From positions 8,971,501-9,035,500 of the forward strand of contig NZ_CP109444.1 in assembly GCF_036227225.1 (NCBI RefSeq): a stretch of DNA of 64,000 bases, read 5' to 3'. Both the position numbers and the translations under genes were made by a program. This stretch comes from Streptomyces sp. NBC_01478. Lineage in GTDB: Bacteria > Actinomycetota > Actinomycetes > Streptomycetales > Streptomycetaceae. Position 1 is the stretch's first letter. The number at the start of each line of letters is the position of its first letter. The notes below the pieces were generated by a model. That model saw nothing but the letters and a program-made list of their open reading frames with translations, was not told where the DNA came from and ran no database searches. Shown here piece after piece: positions 55,725 to 64,000 of this stretch.

Positions 55725-56819
55725 GTGCTGTGTCTCACGGACGTGCTCGGCACGCGGACCGCGGGCACCCCGGCCCGTCCACCGGGGCCACCGAGCCTGC
55801 TCACGGCCGTACCGGACCCGTACCCGCTCTACCGCACCCTCCGCACGCACCACCCCCTCGTGTACGACGAGCCCTTCGGCGCCTGGCTCATCAGCCGCTA
55901 CGACGACGTCCGCGCCGCGCTCGCCGACCCGCGGCTCGTCCCCCTGCCCGGCGACGGGACCCCGGCCGCACCCGAGGCCGACCCGTTCCTCGGCCGGGCG
56001 CTGCGCGGGCCCGCGCTGGCCGCCCTGACCGCCGCCGTCGAACGCGGCGCCCACGTCCTCGCCCGTCGGCTGGCCGCCCGTGAAGAGGCCGACCTGGTGG
56101 CCGAGTTCTGCGACTGGCTGCCCACCGCCACGGCCGTGGCCGCGCTCGGGCTGCCGTACGAGGAGACCGCGCGCGTGCACCGCTGGTACCGGGCGGGACT
56201 CGGCCGCTCCGGGGGCGTGGGGCCCGAACTGGGCGCCTTCCTGCGCCCGTTGACGGCCCGGCGGCGCGCCCACCCGGGCGGTGACCTGCTGTCCGTCCTG
56301 TGCGCCGCGCGGACCGACGACGGCCCGCTGCCGGACGAGACCGTCACGGGACTGGTGGGCACGCTGCTCGGCGCGGCGGGCGGGACCACCGCGCGGGCGC
56401 TCGCGTCGTTCCTCGCCAATCTCCTGGATCATCCGGGCCAGTTGACCGTGCTCCGGGCCCGGCCCGAGCTCACGGCGGGCGCCTGGGCGGAGTCCCTGCG
56501 CCGCGATCCGCCGCTGCACATCGTGCTGCGCCGGGCCGTCGAACCCCTCGGCGCGATCCCCGCCGGAGCCACCGTCGCCTGCCTCCTCGGCGCCGCGGGC
56601 CGCGACCCGGAACGCTTCACCGACCCCGACCGCTACGACGCGTTCCGCCCCGACCCCGCCCCGCTCGCCCCCGAGGCTCTGATCGCCCGTCTCACGGCCG
56701 AACACGGCCTGCGAGCACTCCTGACCGCCCTGCCGGGCCTGCGCCGCATACAGGGCGCCCGGCACATGCCCGACGACCTCGTCCACCGTTCGCCCCGGAC
56801 CCTCAAGGTGCGCACCTAG
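55725..56819 (+). CDS. Cytochrome P450 homologue lacking the heme-ligand Cys loop
   Basis: This 364-residue P450-fold protein is short for the family (about 400). Present are DPYPLYRTLR, WLISRYDDVRAALADPRL and the K-helix ESLR (256-259) with RRAVEP. Changed or absent: the I-helix acid (AGxD/ETT reads AAGGTT, 217-222), and the whole FGxGxHxCxG loop, which should follow DRYDAFRP near 308 but is replaced directly by PDPAPLAPEALIARLTAE. It is unlikely to bind heme through Cys and might be a structural partner. The GTG at 55725 follows GGGAGCG. It ends in CTAG shared with the treY stop. Confidence 0.8.
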   Translation: MLCLTDVLGTRTAGTPARPPGPPSLLTAVPDPYPLYRTLRTHHPLVYDEPFGAWLISRYDDVRAALADPRLVPLPGDGTPAAPEADPFLGRALRGPALAALTAAVERGAHVLARRLAAREEADLVAEFCDWLPTATAVAALGLPYEETARVHRWYRAGLGRSGGVGPELGAFLRPLTARRRAHPGGDLLSVLCAARTDDGPLPDETVTGLVGTLLGAAGGTTARALASFLANLLDHPGQLTVLRARPELTAGAWAESLRRDPPLHIVLRRAVEPLGAIPAGATVACLLGAAGRDPERFTDPDRYDAFRPDPAPLAPEALIARLTAEHGLRALLTALPGLRRIQGARHMPDDLVHRSPRTLKVRT

Positions 56820-59164
56820 TCCGCACGGTCCAGCAGCACGACCGGCAGTCTCCCGAAAAGCTCCGCCACGCGTGCGTGCCCCGTGAACTCCCGCTCCGGA
56901 GCCAGCACATCGGCCCAACGGCCCGGCGGCAGCGACAGCAGCGTGTCCCGCCAGCCGCCCGCCTCCGCGAGCCGCGCCGACAGCCGGGTCACCGCCGTGA
57001 CCGCGCTCCCCGAGCGCGCGAACGCCACACAGTGCGCCGCCGCCGGCCCCTCCGCGGTCAGCGGGGTGTACGTCGCCGCGTCGCCGAAGACCTCGGGCCG
57101 CCGGGCGCGCAGCCGCAGCGCGGCGGCCGTCAGCGCGCCCTTGTCGCCGGGGTGCGGCGGCGGGAACGGCACCGGGCGGCGGTTGTCGGGATCCACCAGG
57201 GCCAGGTACTCGGCCTCCGTGCCCTGATAGAGGTCCGGTACGCCCGGCATCGTCAACTGGACCAGGGCGGCGCCCAGCGTGTTCGCCCGGATGTGCGGCT
57301 CCAGTGCCGTCCGCAACGCGGCCACGTGCTCGCCCGGCGCCCCGCACGGGCCCGCCGCGACGAACGCCGCCACCGCCTCCTCGTACGGCGGCTCCTGCTC
57401 CGTCCAGCTCGTGTAGAGGCCCGCCTCGCGCACATGCTTCAGCAGCGCCTCCTGGACCCGCTCCGGGTCCGCGGGGCCCAGCCCGAACACCGTCTGCCAG
57501 GCTGCCCACGCCAGTTGCGCGTCCGGGACTCCCGCACCGGTGCGGGTCACGTCGGCCAGCACGTCCGCCCAGCGCTCCGGCACCTCGGTGAGCACCGTCA
57601 GCGCGGCCCGTACATCGGCACTGCGCTTGGTGTCGTGGGTCGACAGGACGGTGCCCATGGCGGGCCAGTCGCGCTGCACGCGCGCGCAGTACGCGTGGAA
57701 GTCCTCCGGGGACACGGCCGGATCGCCCGGGTTCCCGCCCACCTCGGTCGCCGACAGCAGCGGCACATAGCGGTAGAAGGCCGTGTCCTCCACGGACTTG
57801 GCCCGCAGCGCGGACGCGGTCTGCGCGAACCGGGTCCGGAACTCGACCTGCTCGGGCCCGTCCCCGTACCGCCCCAGCAACAGCTCCCGTACGACGTCCA
57901 CGGCGCCCGCCTCCTCGGCGACGACGAACGCCTGCCGGGCCTCGGCCGCCGCCTCCTCGGTGACGACGGCGGCGGTGTCCCCCGAGGTGTACGGCCGGTA
58001 GACCTCCAGGCGGACCAGCAGCTCCAGCAGCGCGGTCCGCAGCGCCCAGGGGGCCCGGTCACGCAGCGCGGGCTCCGGGGACGTGGCACACACGCGTGCC
58101 GCCACCCGGGTCAGCCGGTCCATCTCGGCGACCAGTTCGTGCGTGAGCACCTTGTACGCGGCCCGCCGTACCGTCGCCTCCCAGTGCCCGCCCCGGTCCG
58201 TCTGCGGGGCCGCGAACCTCCGGTACTGGCCCAGGAGTTCACCCGCGCCCGCCGGGTCCGTGAACAGCCCGTCGACCTGCCGTAGGGCGTCGTAGCCGGT
58301 GGTGCCCGCGACGGGCCAGGACGCCGGCAGGTGCTCCCCGTCCGCGAGGATCTTCTCCACGACCGTCCAGCGGCCCCCGGTCGCCTCGTGCAGCCGCCTG
58401 AGGTAGTCGTCGGGGTCGGCGAGACCGTCGGGGTGGTCGACGCGCAGTCCGTCGACGACACCCTCGTCCAGCAGTCGCAGCATCGTCGCGTGCGTCGCGT
58501 CGAAGACCTCCGGATCCTCCACACGCACCCCGATCAGCTCCGAGATGCTGAAGAAGCGCCGGTAGTTCAGCTCGGTACGGGCCAGCCGCCACCACACCGG
58601 CCGGTACCACTGCGCGTTCAGGAGCCGCGGCAACGGCAGCTCCCCGGTGCCCTCGCGCAGCGGGAACACATGGTCGTAGTAGCGCAGGACGTCACCGTCG
58701 ACCTCCAGCGCGGCGATCTCCGCGCCGACCGGACCGCCCAGCACCGGCAGCAGCACCTGCCCGCCCTGCGCCTCCCAGTCGATGTCGAACCAGCGCGCGT
58801 ACGGCGACTTGGGGCCCTCCCGGAGGACCTCCCACAGGGCGTGGTTGTGGCGCGGGGCCATGGCCATGTGGTTCGGCACGATGTCCACCACGAGACCGAG
58901 ACCGTGCTCCCGCGCGGTGCGCGAGAGGGCCCGCAGGCCCTCCTCGCCGCCCAGTTCGCCCCGTACGCGCGCGTGGTCGACGATGTCGTAGCCGTGCGTC
59001 GAACCCGGCACCGACTCCAGGACCGGCGACAGATGCAGATGCGAGACGCCGAGCGACGCCAGGTACGGCACGGCCGACGCCGCCGCCGCGAACGGGAACT
59101 CGGGCTGCAACTGCAGCCGGTAGGTGGCCGTGGGCACTGCCGGGTCGGGTCGCTCAGGTGTCAT
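56816..59164 (-). CDS. treY: Maltooligosyl-trehalose synthase
   Basis: This 782-residue GH13 enzyme intramolecularly converts the reducing end of maltodextrin to an alpha,alpha-1,1 linkage. N-terminal ATYRLQLQPEFPFAAAA and VVDIVPNHMA, nucleophile Asp in GLRVDHPDGLADPDD, acid Glu in VVEKIL, and C-terminal STHDTKRSADVRAAL all match TreY. It follows glgX on the same strand with 83 bases between, and supplies the substrate for TreZ. Its stop shares the tetranucleotide CTAG with the convergent P450-like gene. Confidence 0.96.
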   Translation of the reverse strand: MTPERPDPAVPTATYRLQLQPEFPFAAAASAVPYLASLGVSHLHLSPVLESVPGSTHGYDIVDHARVRGELGGEEGLRALSRTAREHGLGLVVDIVPNHMAMAPRHNHALWEVLREGPKSPYARWFDIDWEAQGGQVLLPVLGGPVGAEIAALEVDGDVLRYYDHVFPLREGTGELPLPRLLNAQWYRPVWWRLARTELNYRRFFSISELIGVRVEDPEVFDATHATMLRLLDEGVVDGLRVDHPDGLADPDDYLRRLHEATGGRWTVVEKILADGEHLPASWPVAGTTGYDALRQVDGLFTDPAGAGELLGQYRRFAAPQTDRGGHWEATVRRAAYKVLTHELVAEMDRLTRVAARVCATSPEPALRDRAPWALRTALLELLVRLEVYRPYTSGDTAAVVTEEAAAEARQAFVVAEEAGAVDVVRELLLGRYGDGPEQVEFRTRFAQTASALRAKSVEDTAFYRYVPLLSATEVGGNPGDPAVSPEDFHAYCARVQRDWPAMGTVLSTHDTKRSADVRAALTVLTEVPERWADVLADVTRTGAGVPDAQLAWAAWQTVFGLGPADPERVQEALLKHVREAGLYTSWTEQEPPYEEAVAAFVAAGPCGAPGEHVAALRTALEPHIRANTLGAALVQLTMPGVPDLYQGTEAEYLALVDPDNRRPVPFPPPHPGDKGALTAAALRLRARRPEVFGDAATYTPLTAEGPAAAHCVAFARSGSAVTAVTRLSARLAEAGGWRDTLLSLPPGRWADVLAPEREFTGHARVAELFGRLPVVLLDRAD

Positions 59165-59247
59165 GCAGACCTACGTACCCGCCCGGCCGTCTTTCGTGTC
59201 ATCGACCCCCGCATCCGGTCCACCGACCGGCCGACGGGGGCGTCCGC

Positions 59248-61365
59248 CTAGGTGGGCCGTTGCAGCACCGTCATGCTGCGGTCCACCAGGGTCAGCCGGT
59301 CCCCGGCCTTCACCTTCGCGCCCGTGCCCGACGGCACCCCTTCGGCGCGGCCCGTGTCGATGATCACCTCCCACTGGCGGCCGTGATTGACCGGCACCAC
59401 GAAGTCCAGCGTCTGGGGGGAGGCGTTGAACATCATCAGGAAGGAGTCGTCGCCGATCCGCTCCCCGCGCTGACCGGGCTCCGAGATGGCGTTGCCGTTG
59501 AGGAACACCGACAGCGCGGACGCCTGCGCCGAGTCCCAGTCCCGCTGGGTCATCTCCTTGCCCTCCGGGGTGAACCAGGCGATGTCCGACAGCTCGTCGT
59601 GGGTGCCCTCCACGGGCCGCCCGTGGAAGAAGCGCCGGCGCCGGAACACGGGATGCTCCTTGCGCAGCCACACCAACGCGCGCGTGAAGGCCAGCAACTG
59701 CGACGACTCGGCGCCCTCCTCGGGCCACTCCACCCAGGCCAGCTCGCTGTCCTGGCAGTACGCGTTGTTGTTGCCGTGCTGGGTGCGCGCGAACTCGTCC
59801 CCGTGGCTGACCATCGGCACACCCTGGGACAGCATCAGCGTGGCCACGAAGTTGCGCATCTGGCGTGCGCGCAGCTCCAGGACGGCCGAGTCGTCGGTGT
59901 CGCCCTCGGCACCGCAGTTCCAGGACCGGTTGTGGCTCTCACCGTCGCGGTTGTCCTCGCCGTTGGCCTGGTTGTACTTGTCGTTGTACGACACCAGGTC
60001 GTTCAGCGTGAACCCGTCGTGGCAGGTCACGAAGTTGATGGAGGCCAGGGGGCGACGGCCGTCGTCCTGGTAGAGGTCGGAGGAGCCGGTCAGCCGGGAC
60101 GCGAACTCCGCGAGCGCGCGGCCCTCGCCCCGCCACATGTCCCGCACGGTGTCGCGGTACTTGCCGTTCCACTCGGTCCACAGCGGCGGGAAGTTGCCCA
60201 CCTGGTAGCCGCCCTCGCCGACGTCCCAGGGCTCCGCGATCAGCTTCACCTGGGAGACCACCGGGTCCTGCTGGACGAGGTCGAAGAACGACGACAGCCG
60301 GTCCACCTCGTGGAATTGCCGGGCCAGGGTGGCCGCCAGGTCGAAACGGAACCCGTCGACGTGCATCTCGGTGACCCAGTAGCGCAGCGAGTCCATGATC
60401 AGTTGGAGCACGTGCGGGGACCGCATGAGCAGCGAATTGCCCGTCCCCGTGGTGTCCATGTAGTAGCGGGGGTCCTCCGTCAGCCGGTAGTACGAGGGGT
60501 TGTCGAGGCCCCTGAAGGACAGCGTCGGCCCCAGGTGGTTGCCCTCGGCGGTGTGGTTGTAGACGACGTCCAGGATGACCTCGATACCGGCCTCGTGCAG
60601 CGCCCGTACCGCCGACTTGAACTCCAGGACCTGCTGGCCGCGGTCGCCCCAGGAGGCGTACGCGTTGTGCGGGGCGAAGAAACCGATCGTGTTGTAGCCC
60701 CAGTAGTTGTTCAGCCCCATGTCGACCAGCCGGTGGTCGTTCACGAACTGGTGCACCGGCATCAGCTCCAGGGCGGTCACCCCCAGCTCCACCAGGTGCT
60801 CGATCACCGCCGGATGCGCGAGCGCCGCGTACGTGCCGCGCAGCTCGTCCGGCAGCCCCGGGTGCAGCATCGTCAGACCCTTGACGTGGGCCTCGTAGAG
60901 CACCGTCTCGTGGTAGCCGCGCCGGGGCCGCCGGTCGTCGCCCCAGTCGAAGTACGGGTTGACCACGACCGACGACATCGTGTGCGGGGCCGAGTCCAGG
61001 TCGTTGCGCTTGTCGGGCGCGTCGAAGTGGTAGCCGTACACCTCCTCGCCCCAGGTGATCGATCCGCTGACCGCCTTCGCGTACGGGTCGAGCAGCAGCT
61101 TCGCGGAGTTGCACCGCTGGCCGCGCTCGGGGGCGTACGGGCCGTGCGCGCGGAAGCCGTAGCGCTGTCCGGGCATGATGCCGGGCACGTACGCGTGCCG
61201 CACGAACGCGTCGCTCTCGCGCAGCTCCACCGCCGTCTCCGAGCCGTCGTCGTGCAGCAGACACAGCTCTACTCGGTCCGCGGCCTCCGTGAAGACCGCG
61301 AAGTTGGTGCCGGCGCCGTCGTACGTGGCACCGAGTGGATACGCCTCTCCAGGCCAGACCTGCAT
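59248..61365 (-). CDS. glgX: Glycogen debranching enzyme GlgX/TreX
   Basis: This 705-residue GH13 isoamylase-type enzyme hydrolyses alpha-1,6 branches, giving the linear chains used by TreY. The N-terminal carbohydrate-binding region begins MQVWPGEAYPLGATYDGAGT, the barrel has DVVYNHTAEGNHLGP, the nucleophile Asp is in VDGFRFDLA, the acid Glu in IAEPWDVGEGGYQVG, and FVTCHDGFTLNDLVSYNDK holds the third Asp. The ATG at 61365 is preferred because related enzymes start at this MQVWPG. The minus-strand unit glgX-treY is divergent from the amine oxidase genes. Confidence 0.94.
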   Translation of the reverse strand: MQVWPGEAYPLGATYDGAGTNFAVFTEAADRVELCLLHDDGSETAVELRESDAFVRHAYVPGIMPGQRYGFRAHGPYAPERGQRCNSAKLLLDPYAKAVSGSITWGEEVYGYHFDAPDKRNDLDSAPHTMSSVVVNPYFDWGDDRRPRRGYHETVLYEAHVKGLTMLHPGLPDELRGTYAALAHPAVIEHLVELGVTALELMPVHQFVNDHRLVDMGLNNYWGYNTIGFFAPHNAYASWGDRGQQVLEFKSAVRALHEAGIEVILDVVYNHTAEGNHLGPTLSFRGLDNPSYYRLTEDPRYYMDTTGTGNSLLMRSPHVLQLIMDSLRYWVTEMHVDGFRFDLAATLARQFHEVDRLSSFFDLVQQDPVVSQVKLIAEPWDVGEGGYQVGNFPPLWTEWNGKYRDTVRDMWRGEGRALAEFASRLTGSSDLYQDDGRRPLASINFVTCHDGFTLNDLVSYNDKYNQANGEDNRDGESHNRSWNCGAEGDTDDSAVLELRARQMRNFVATLMLSQGVPMVSHGDEFARTQHGNNNAYCQDSELAWVEWPEEGAESSQLLAFTRALVWLRKEHPVFRRRRFFHGRPVEGTHDELSDIAWFTPEGKEMTQRDWDSAQASALSVFLNGNAISEPGQRGERIGDDSFLMMFNASPQTLDFVVPVNHGRQWEVIIDTGRAEGVPSGTGAKVKAGDRLTLVDRSMTVLQRPT

Positions 61366-61562
61366 GGTCACGACTCTTTCAGCCGGGCCCCGCCACCGGG
61401 GCGCCTTGGCCATGAGTCTCCCCGAAAGTGAGGGAACCACCTATGACTTACATCCCTCTTACCAAATGACCAGTGGATACGACGTATGCCGTATGCCGAA
61501 TCAAGTGGACAGAAACCGCTCCCGACGGTCCGGGGAAGGGCCCAGGGGGAGTAGGGGGAAAT

Positions 61563-62372
61563 GTGCGAAGGACAGTGCACCGCCACCTGGGCAAAGTGGT
61601 GGCGGGTACGGCCATAGCGGTGGCCGGGACCGCCGTGATGGTCGCCGTCACCCTGCCGGGCACGGCGGGGGCCGACGAGTCGGGGGGCACCGGCAAGGCC
61701 GCCGGGTCCACACAGCAGCAGGCCGCGGACGGACTGGGCGCGGCACCCGGTGTGGTGCAACAGGCCCCGGCCGAGGGCGAGAAGGGCAAGGGCCGCGACC
61801 CGCTCACCGACGACGAGACCAAGCGCGTCGAGCAGATCGCGGTGAACCAGCAGTTCCTCAACTCCAGTGAGAACGTGGACGGGAAGCGCGGACCGCAGCG
61901 CCTCGAGGTCCAGCTCGCCGCCCCCGAGGCCGGTGAGCTGGACAACCCGGACGCGCCGCGCCGCGCGGACGTGACGTTCTACGACTACAAGGACGACACG
62001 GTCGTCACCAAGACCGTCAACCTCGACACCGGCAAGGTCGAGCAGACCGGCACCCAGCACGGAGTGCAGCCGCCGGCGAGTCACGCCGAGAACGTCGAAG
62101 CGGCCGAGCTGCTGCTCGCCGACCCGCTGGGCGCGGGCCTGAAGGCCGACTACAAGGACGCCACCGGCAACGAACTCACCTCACCGGACCAGTTGTTGCT
62201 GACCGCCATGGTCTACAAGGCCACTCCGGGACGGCAGTCCGGCGTCCTCGACCAGTGCGGCGAACACCGGTGCGTGCGGCTGTTCCCGAAGGTCAAGAAC
62301 GGGCCGTGGATCGACGCCCGTGACTTCGTCATCGACCTGAGCGCCCGCAAGGTCGGCAAGCTCACCGGCTGA
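61563..62372 (+). CDS. Tyramine-oxidase-type copper amine oxidase, small (N-terminal domain) subunit
   Basis: This 269-residue protein has an N-terminal hydrophobic segment (about 10-36) and an exported domain with DPLTDDETKRVEQIAVNQQF and QLLLTAMVYKATPGRQSGV, resembling the small N-terminal domains that precede the catalytic domain in one-chain copper amine oxidases. NCBI-style annotation of relatives is tyramine oxidase subunit B, as I recall. The GTG at 61563 follows GGGGGA. It is 92 bases upstream of the catalytic gene on the same strand, so the two probably form one enzyme outside the membrane. Confidence 0.75.
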   Translation: MRRTVHRHLGKVVAGTAIAVAGTAVMVAVTLPGTAGADESGGTGKAAGSTQQQAADGLGAAPGVVQQAPAEGEKGKGRDPLTDDETKRVEQIAVNQQFLNSSENVDGKRGPQRLEVQLAAPEAGELDNPDAPRRADVTFYDYKDDTVVTKTVNLDTGKVEQTGTQHGVQPPASHAENVEAAELLLADPLGAGLKADYKDATGNELTSPDQLLLTAMVYKATPGRQSGVLDQCGEHRCVRLFPKVKNGPWIDARDFVIDLSARKVGKLTG

Positions 62373-62464
62373 GCCGATCGCCCCGTCCGCACCGACCCAC
62401 GCGGATCGCGCACTCCTTCGTCCACTGTCCCAACTTGCTTCTCCTGTAAGGGAGTCACTTCTTC

Positions 62465-63781
62465 ATGCGCGTCAACAGAATCAGCCGTGCCCGCAGGCGG
62501 GGGGCCGTCGGGCTCGCCCTCGCCACCCTGGCCGCCGGTGCTACGGCCGGCGCGGGCCCGGCCGTGGCCCAGCCGAAGGCCGCCCCGGCCGCCGCGGCGC
62601 CGGGCTGCAGCGCCGCCTACACCATCGAGCAGAAGCTCTCCACCGGCACCACCTGGCGGATGTGCTGGCACTACGAGCGCGAGGCCGGCCTCGTCCTGGA
62701 GAACATCTCCTACCAGCCGCCCGGCCAGGCAACGCCCATCAAGGTGCTCGCCGACGCGAAGCTCGCCCAGATCCATGTCCCGTACGACGACGGCAAGAAC
62801 GAGTACAGCGACCTCACCCAGTACGGCTTCGGCACGGGCCTGATGAACATGGCGCCCGGCGAGTGCCCCGGCGGCACCATCAAGACCGTCAAGGTCCCCG
62901 ACGCCCCCGACCCGGCCCACCCGAACGTCAAGGGCCTCTGCACGACGACCCGTTCACGCGGCCACGCCTTCCGCATGCAGGGCGACAGCGCCAACAAGGT
63001 CTACCAGACCCAGGGCAAGGACTTCCTCGTCTACACGGTCAACCAGGTCGGCTGGTACGAGTACATCACCGAGTGGCGCTTCCAGGACGACGGCACCATC
63101 AACATGAACGTCGGTGCCACCGGCAGCCTTTCGCCCTACGACTACGACGCGGGCGACGGCCGCGGCTGGCCGCTCGGCAAGGGCGCCAAGGCGTACGCGA
63201 CGAGCCACCAGCACGACGTCTTCTGGAAGTTGGACTTCGCCCTCGACGGCTCCTCCAAGGGCCGGATCGAGCAGTACGACTCCAAGGTCACCCCGCGCGG
63301 CGCCAACACGCCCACGAACAAGACCACGTTGACCAAGGTCACCAAGGAACTCGCGGGCGACGCAAAGAACATGCGCTGGTGGCGCGTGGTCAGCGCGACC
63401 GGCAAGAACAAGGACAACCACGCCCGGTCCTACGAGATAGTCCCCGGCACCACCACCAAGTACCCGGGCCGTAGTTTCACCACGCACGACGTGTACTTCA
63501 CCGAGTACAACAAGTGCGAGCAGTTCGCCAGCGACAACCTGCCCAACTGCGGTGCGGGGCACCCGAAGCAGGTCGACAAGTGGGTCAACGGCCAGACCCT
63601 CACGCACCCCGTGGTCTGGGTGAACGTCGGTTTCCACCACATCGCCCGTGACGAGGACCAGCAGCCGATGCCGGTCCACTGGCAGGGATTCTCGATCGCC
63701 CCGCGCGACGTCACCGCCATGAATCCGCTCACTCCGGCCGCGCTCGCGAACCAGAACGGCAATGTGCTCGGCGGAAGTTGA
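62465..63781 (+). CDS. Copper amine oxidase, catalytic subunit (tyramine oxidase type)
   Basis: This 438-residue exported enzyme oxidises primary amines with topaquinone and copper. RR-rich signal (about 1-36). The topaquinone Tyr is probably Tyr198 in VGWYEY, a variant of the usual N-Y-D/E-Y with Trp for Asn. Copper His ligands: HQH at 248-250 (SHQHDVFWKLDF) and a third in HHIARDEDQQPMPVHWQG. The length is about two-thirds of one-chain enzymes, the missing N-terminal domains being supplied by the preceding gene. The usual catalytic-base DxGE region reads YGFGTG near 120, so the base is not obvious. Confidence 0.82.
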   Translation: MRVNRISRARRRGAVGLALATLAAGATAGAGPAVAQPKAAPAAAAPGCSAAYTIEQKLSTGTTWRMCWHYEREAGLVLENISYQPPGQATPIKVLADAKLAQIHVPYDDGKNEYSDLTQYGFGTGLMNMAPGECPGGTIKTVKVPDAPDPAHPNVKGLCTTTRSRGHAFRMQGDSANKVYQTQGKDFLVYTVNQVGWYEYITEWRFQDDGTINMNVGATGSLSPYDYDAGDGRGWPLGKGAKAYATSHQHDVFWKLDFALDGSSKGRIEQYDSKVTPRGANTPTNKTTLTKVTKELAGDAKNMRWWRVVSATGKNKDNHARSYEIVPGTTTKYPGRSFTTHDVYFTEYNKCEQFASDNLPNCGAGHPKQVDKWVNGQTLTHPVVWVNVGFHHIARDEDQQPMPVHWQGFSIAPRDVTAMNPLTPAALANQNGNVLGGS

Positions 63782-63885
63782 GAAACGACCCTGTCCATCC
63801 GGCTGCACCGCCGACCGGTCCCGGAGTACCCTTCCTTGATCGTTGAGACTGGGGAGAGCTCGGGGGAGCGGAAGGCGGTGCACGG

Positions 63886-64000
63886 GTGGGCTCGGGAGGG
63901 CTGGAGTTGCCCCCTGGTGACGAGGGTCACGAGGGGAACTCCGCAGAAGTCCCGCCCGGCGCGGTGTCCCTGGCACGTCCGATGGACGCGGCTGGTTCCA
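63886..64000 (+). CDS. Partial coding start at the right edge, product unknown
   Basis: An open frame begins at GTG 63886 (upstream GTG 63878 is in another frame) and runs off the window after 38 codons, with VGSGGLELPPGDEGHEGNS then PPGAVSLARPMDAAGS. A ggaag/gggag-rich leader precedes it. The sequence is acidic and Gly/Pro-rich with no recognisable domain yet, so no function is proposed. 104 bases separate it from the amine oxidase gene. Confidence 0.4.
   Translation, partial: MGSGGLELPPGDEGHEGNSAEVPPGAVSLARPMDAAGS

Noticed and set aside
59158..61431. A 757-residue open frame antisense to glgX
   Set aside because: High GC keeps antisense frames open; the minus strand encodes a motif-complete GlgX with the proper start.

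Overview
The window is streptomycete chromosomal DNA, most probably Streptomyces or a close relative. The evidence is very high GC with strong third-position G/C bias, two conservons (CvnA-B-C-D sets), a two-domain geosmin synthase, a ScbR/ArpA-like TetR regulator, an SSI-type protease inhibitor, DUF6230/DUF6114 genes and frequent GTG/TTG starts. I saw no rRNA, tRNA, CRISPR array, insertion sequence or prophage. It reads as ordinary chromosome with many regulatory and secreted-enzyme genes.

Layout. 1-7238: an osmoprotectant (OpuC-type) ABC importer. The ATPase C-terminus and two permeases are at the left, the substrate-binding lipoprotein is at 6276-7238, and conservon 1 (5911-1724, minus) lies between them. 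7309-18083: a carbohydrate and peptide block. It has a GH43/AbfB secreted enzyme, then a minus-strand operon of a DppA-like lipoprotein, DppB, DppC, a fused DppD-DppF ATPase and a ROK kinase. A divergent ROK repressor and an M81 peptidase follow. 18064-22909: conservon 2, which appears to be co-transcribed with an upstream orphan sugar-type binding lipoprotein. 23135-30309: a Methyltransf_19 protein, DHA2 exporter, double Lrp regulator, TerB protein, ArsR-MgtA-like P-type ATPase pair and a TatA protein. 30359-36960: a DUF6114/DUF6230 pair, a small secreted protein, an AA10 LPMO, a secreted subtilase and a GBL-receptor-like TetR. 37244-46346: an ARMT1-like protein, an LLM oxidoreductase, a frameshifted secreted phosphodiesterase/nuclease-like gene, geosmin synthase, a large hypothetical, a CTP-synthase-tail amidotransferase-like protein and LysR. 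46469-49312: a PDZ membrane protein, M24 aminopeptidase and APH-fold protein. 49336-61365: the glycogen-to-trehalose genes treZ, treY and glgX, interrupted by an FHA protein, two M14 carboxypeptidase-like genes around an SSI inhibitor, and a P450 homologue without a heme-ligand loop. 61563-63781: a split copper amine oxidase (tyramine oxidase type). A partial gene begins near 63886.

How the genes work together. GlgX debranches glycogen, TreY converts the linear maltodextrin end to maltooligosyl-trehalose, and TreZ releases trehalose. The Dpp-type importer, ROK kinase and ROK repressor look like one inducible uptake-and-phosphorylation unit for an amino-sugar or peptide-linked sugar, though the substrate is unknown. 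Both conservons sit beside binding-protein genes, which suggests that extracellular solute binding may feed CvnA sensing. The subtilase, M14 enzymes, SSI inhibitor, LPMO, geosmin synthase and GBL-type regulator fit developmental and secreted-enzyme physiology. The only in-frame TTA codon I found is in the M14 gene that overlaps the SSI gene, pointing to bldA control there.

Most promising observations: the orphan binding protein in the conservon 2 operon, the Cys-less P450 beside treY, the APH-fold protein without its catalytic Asp, an intergenic-type repeat forming the DppC N-terminus, a degenerate ~27-bp minisatellite before the ARMT1-like gene, and the bldA-marked M14-SSI pair with a possible CTG start.
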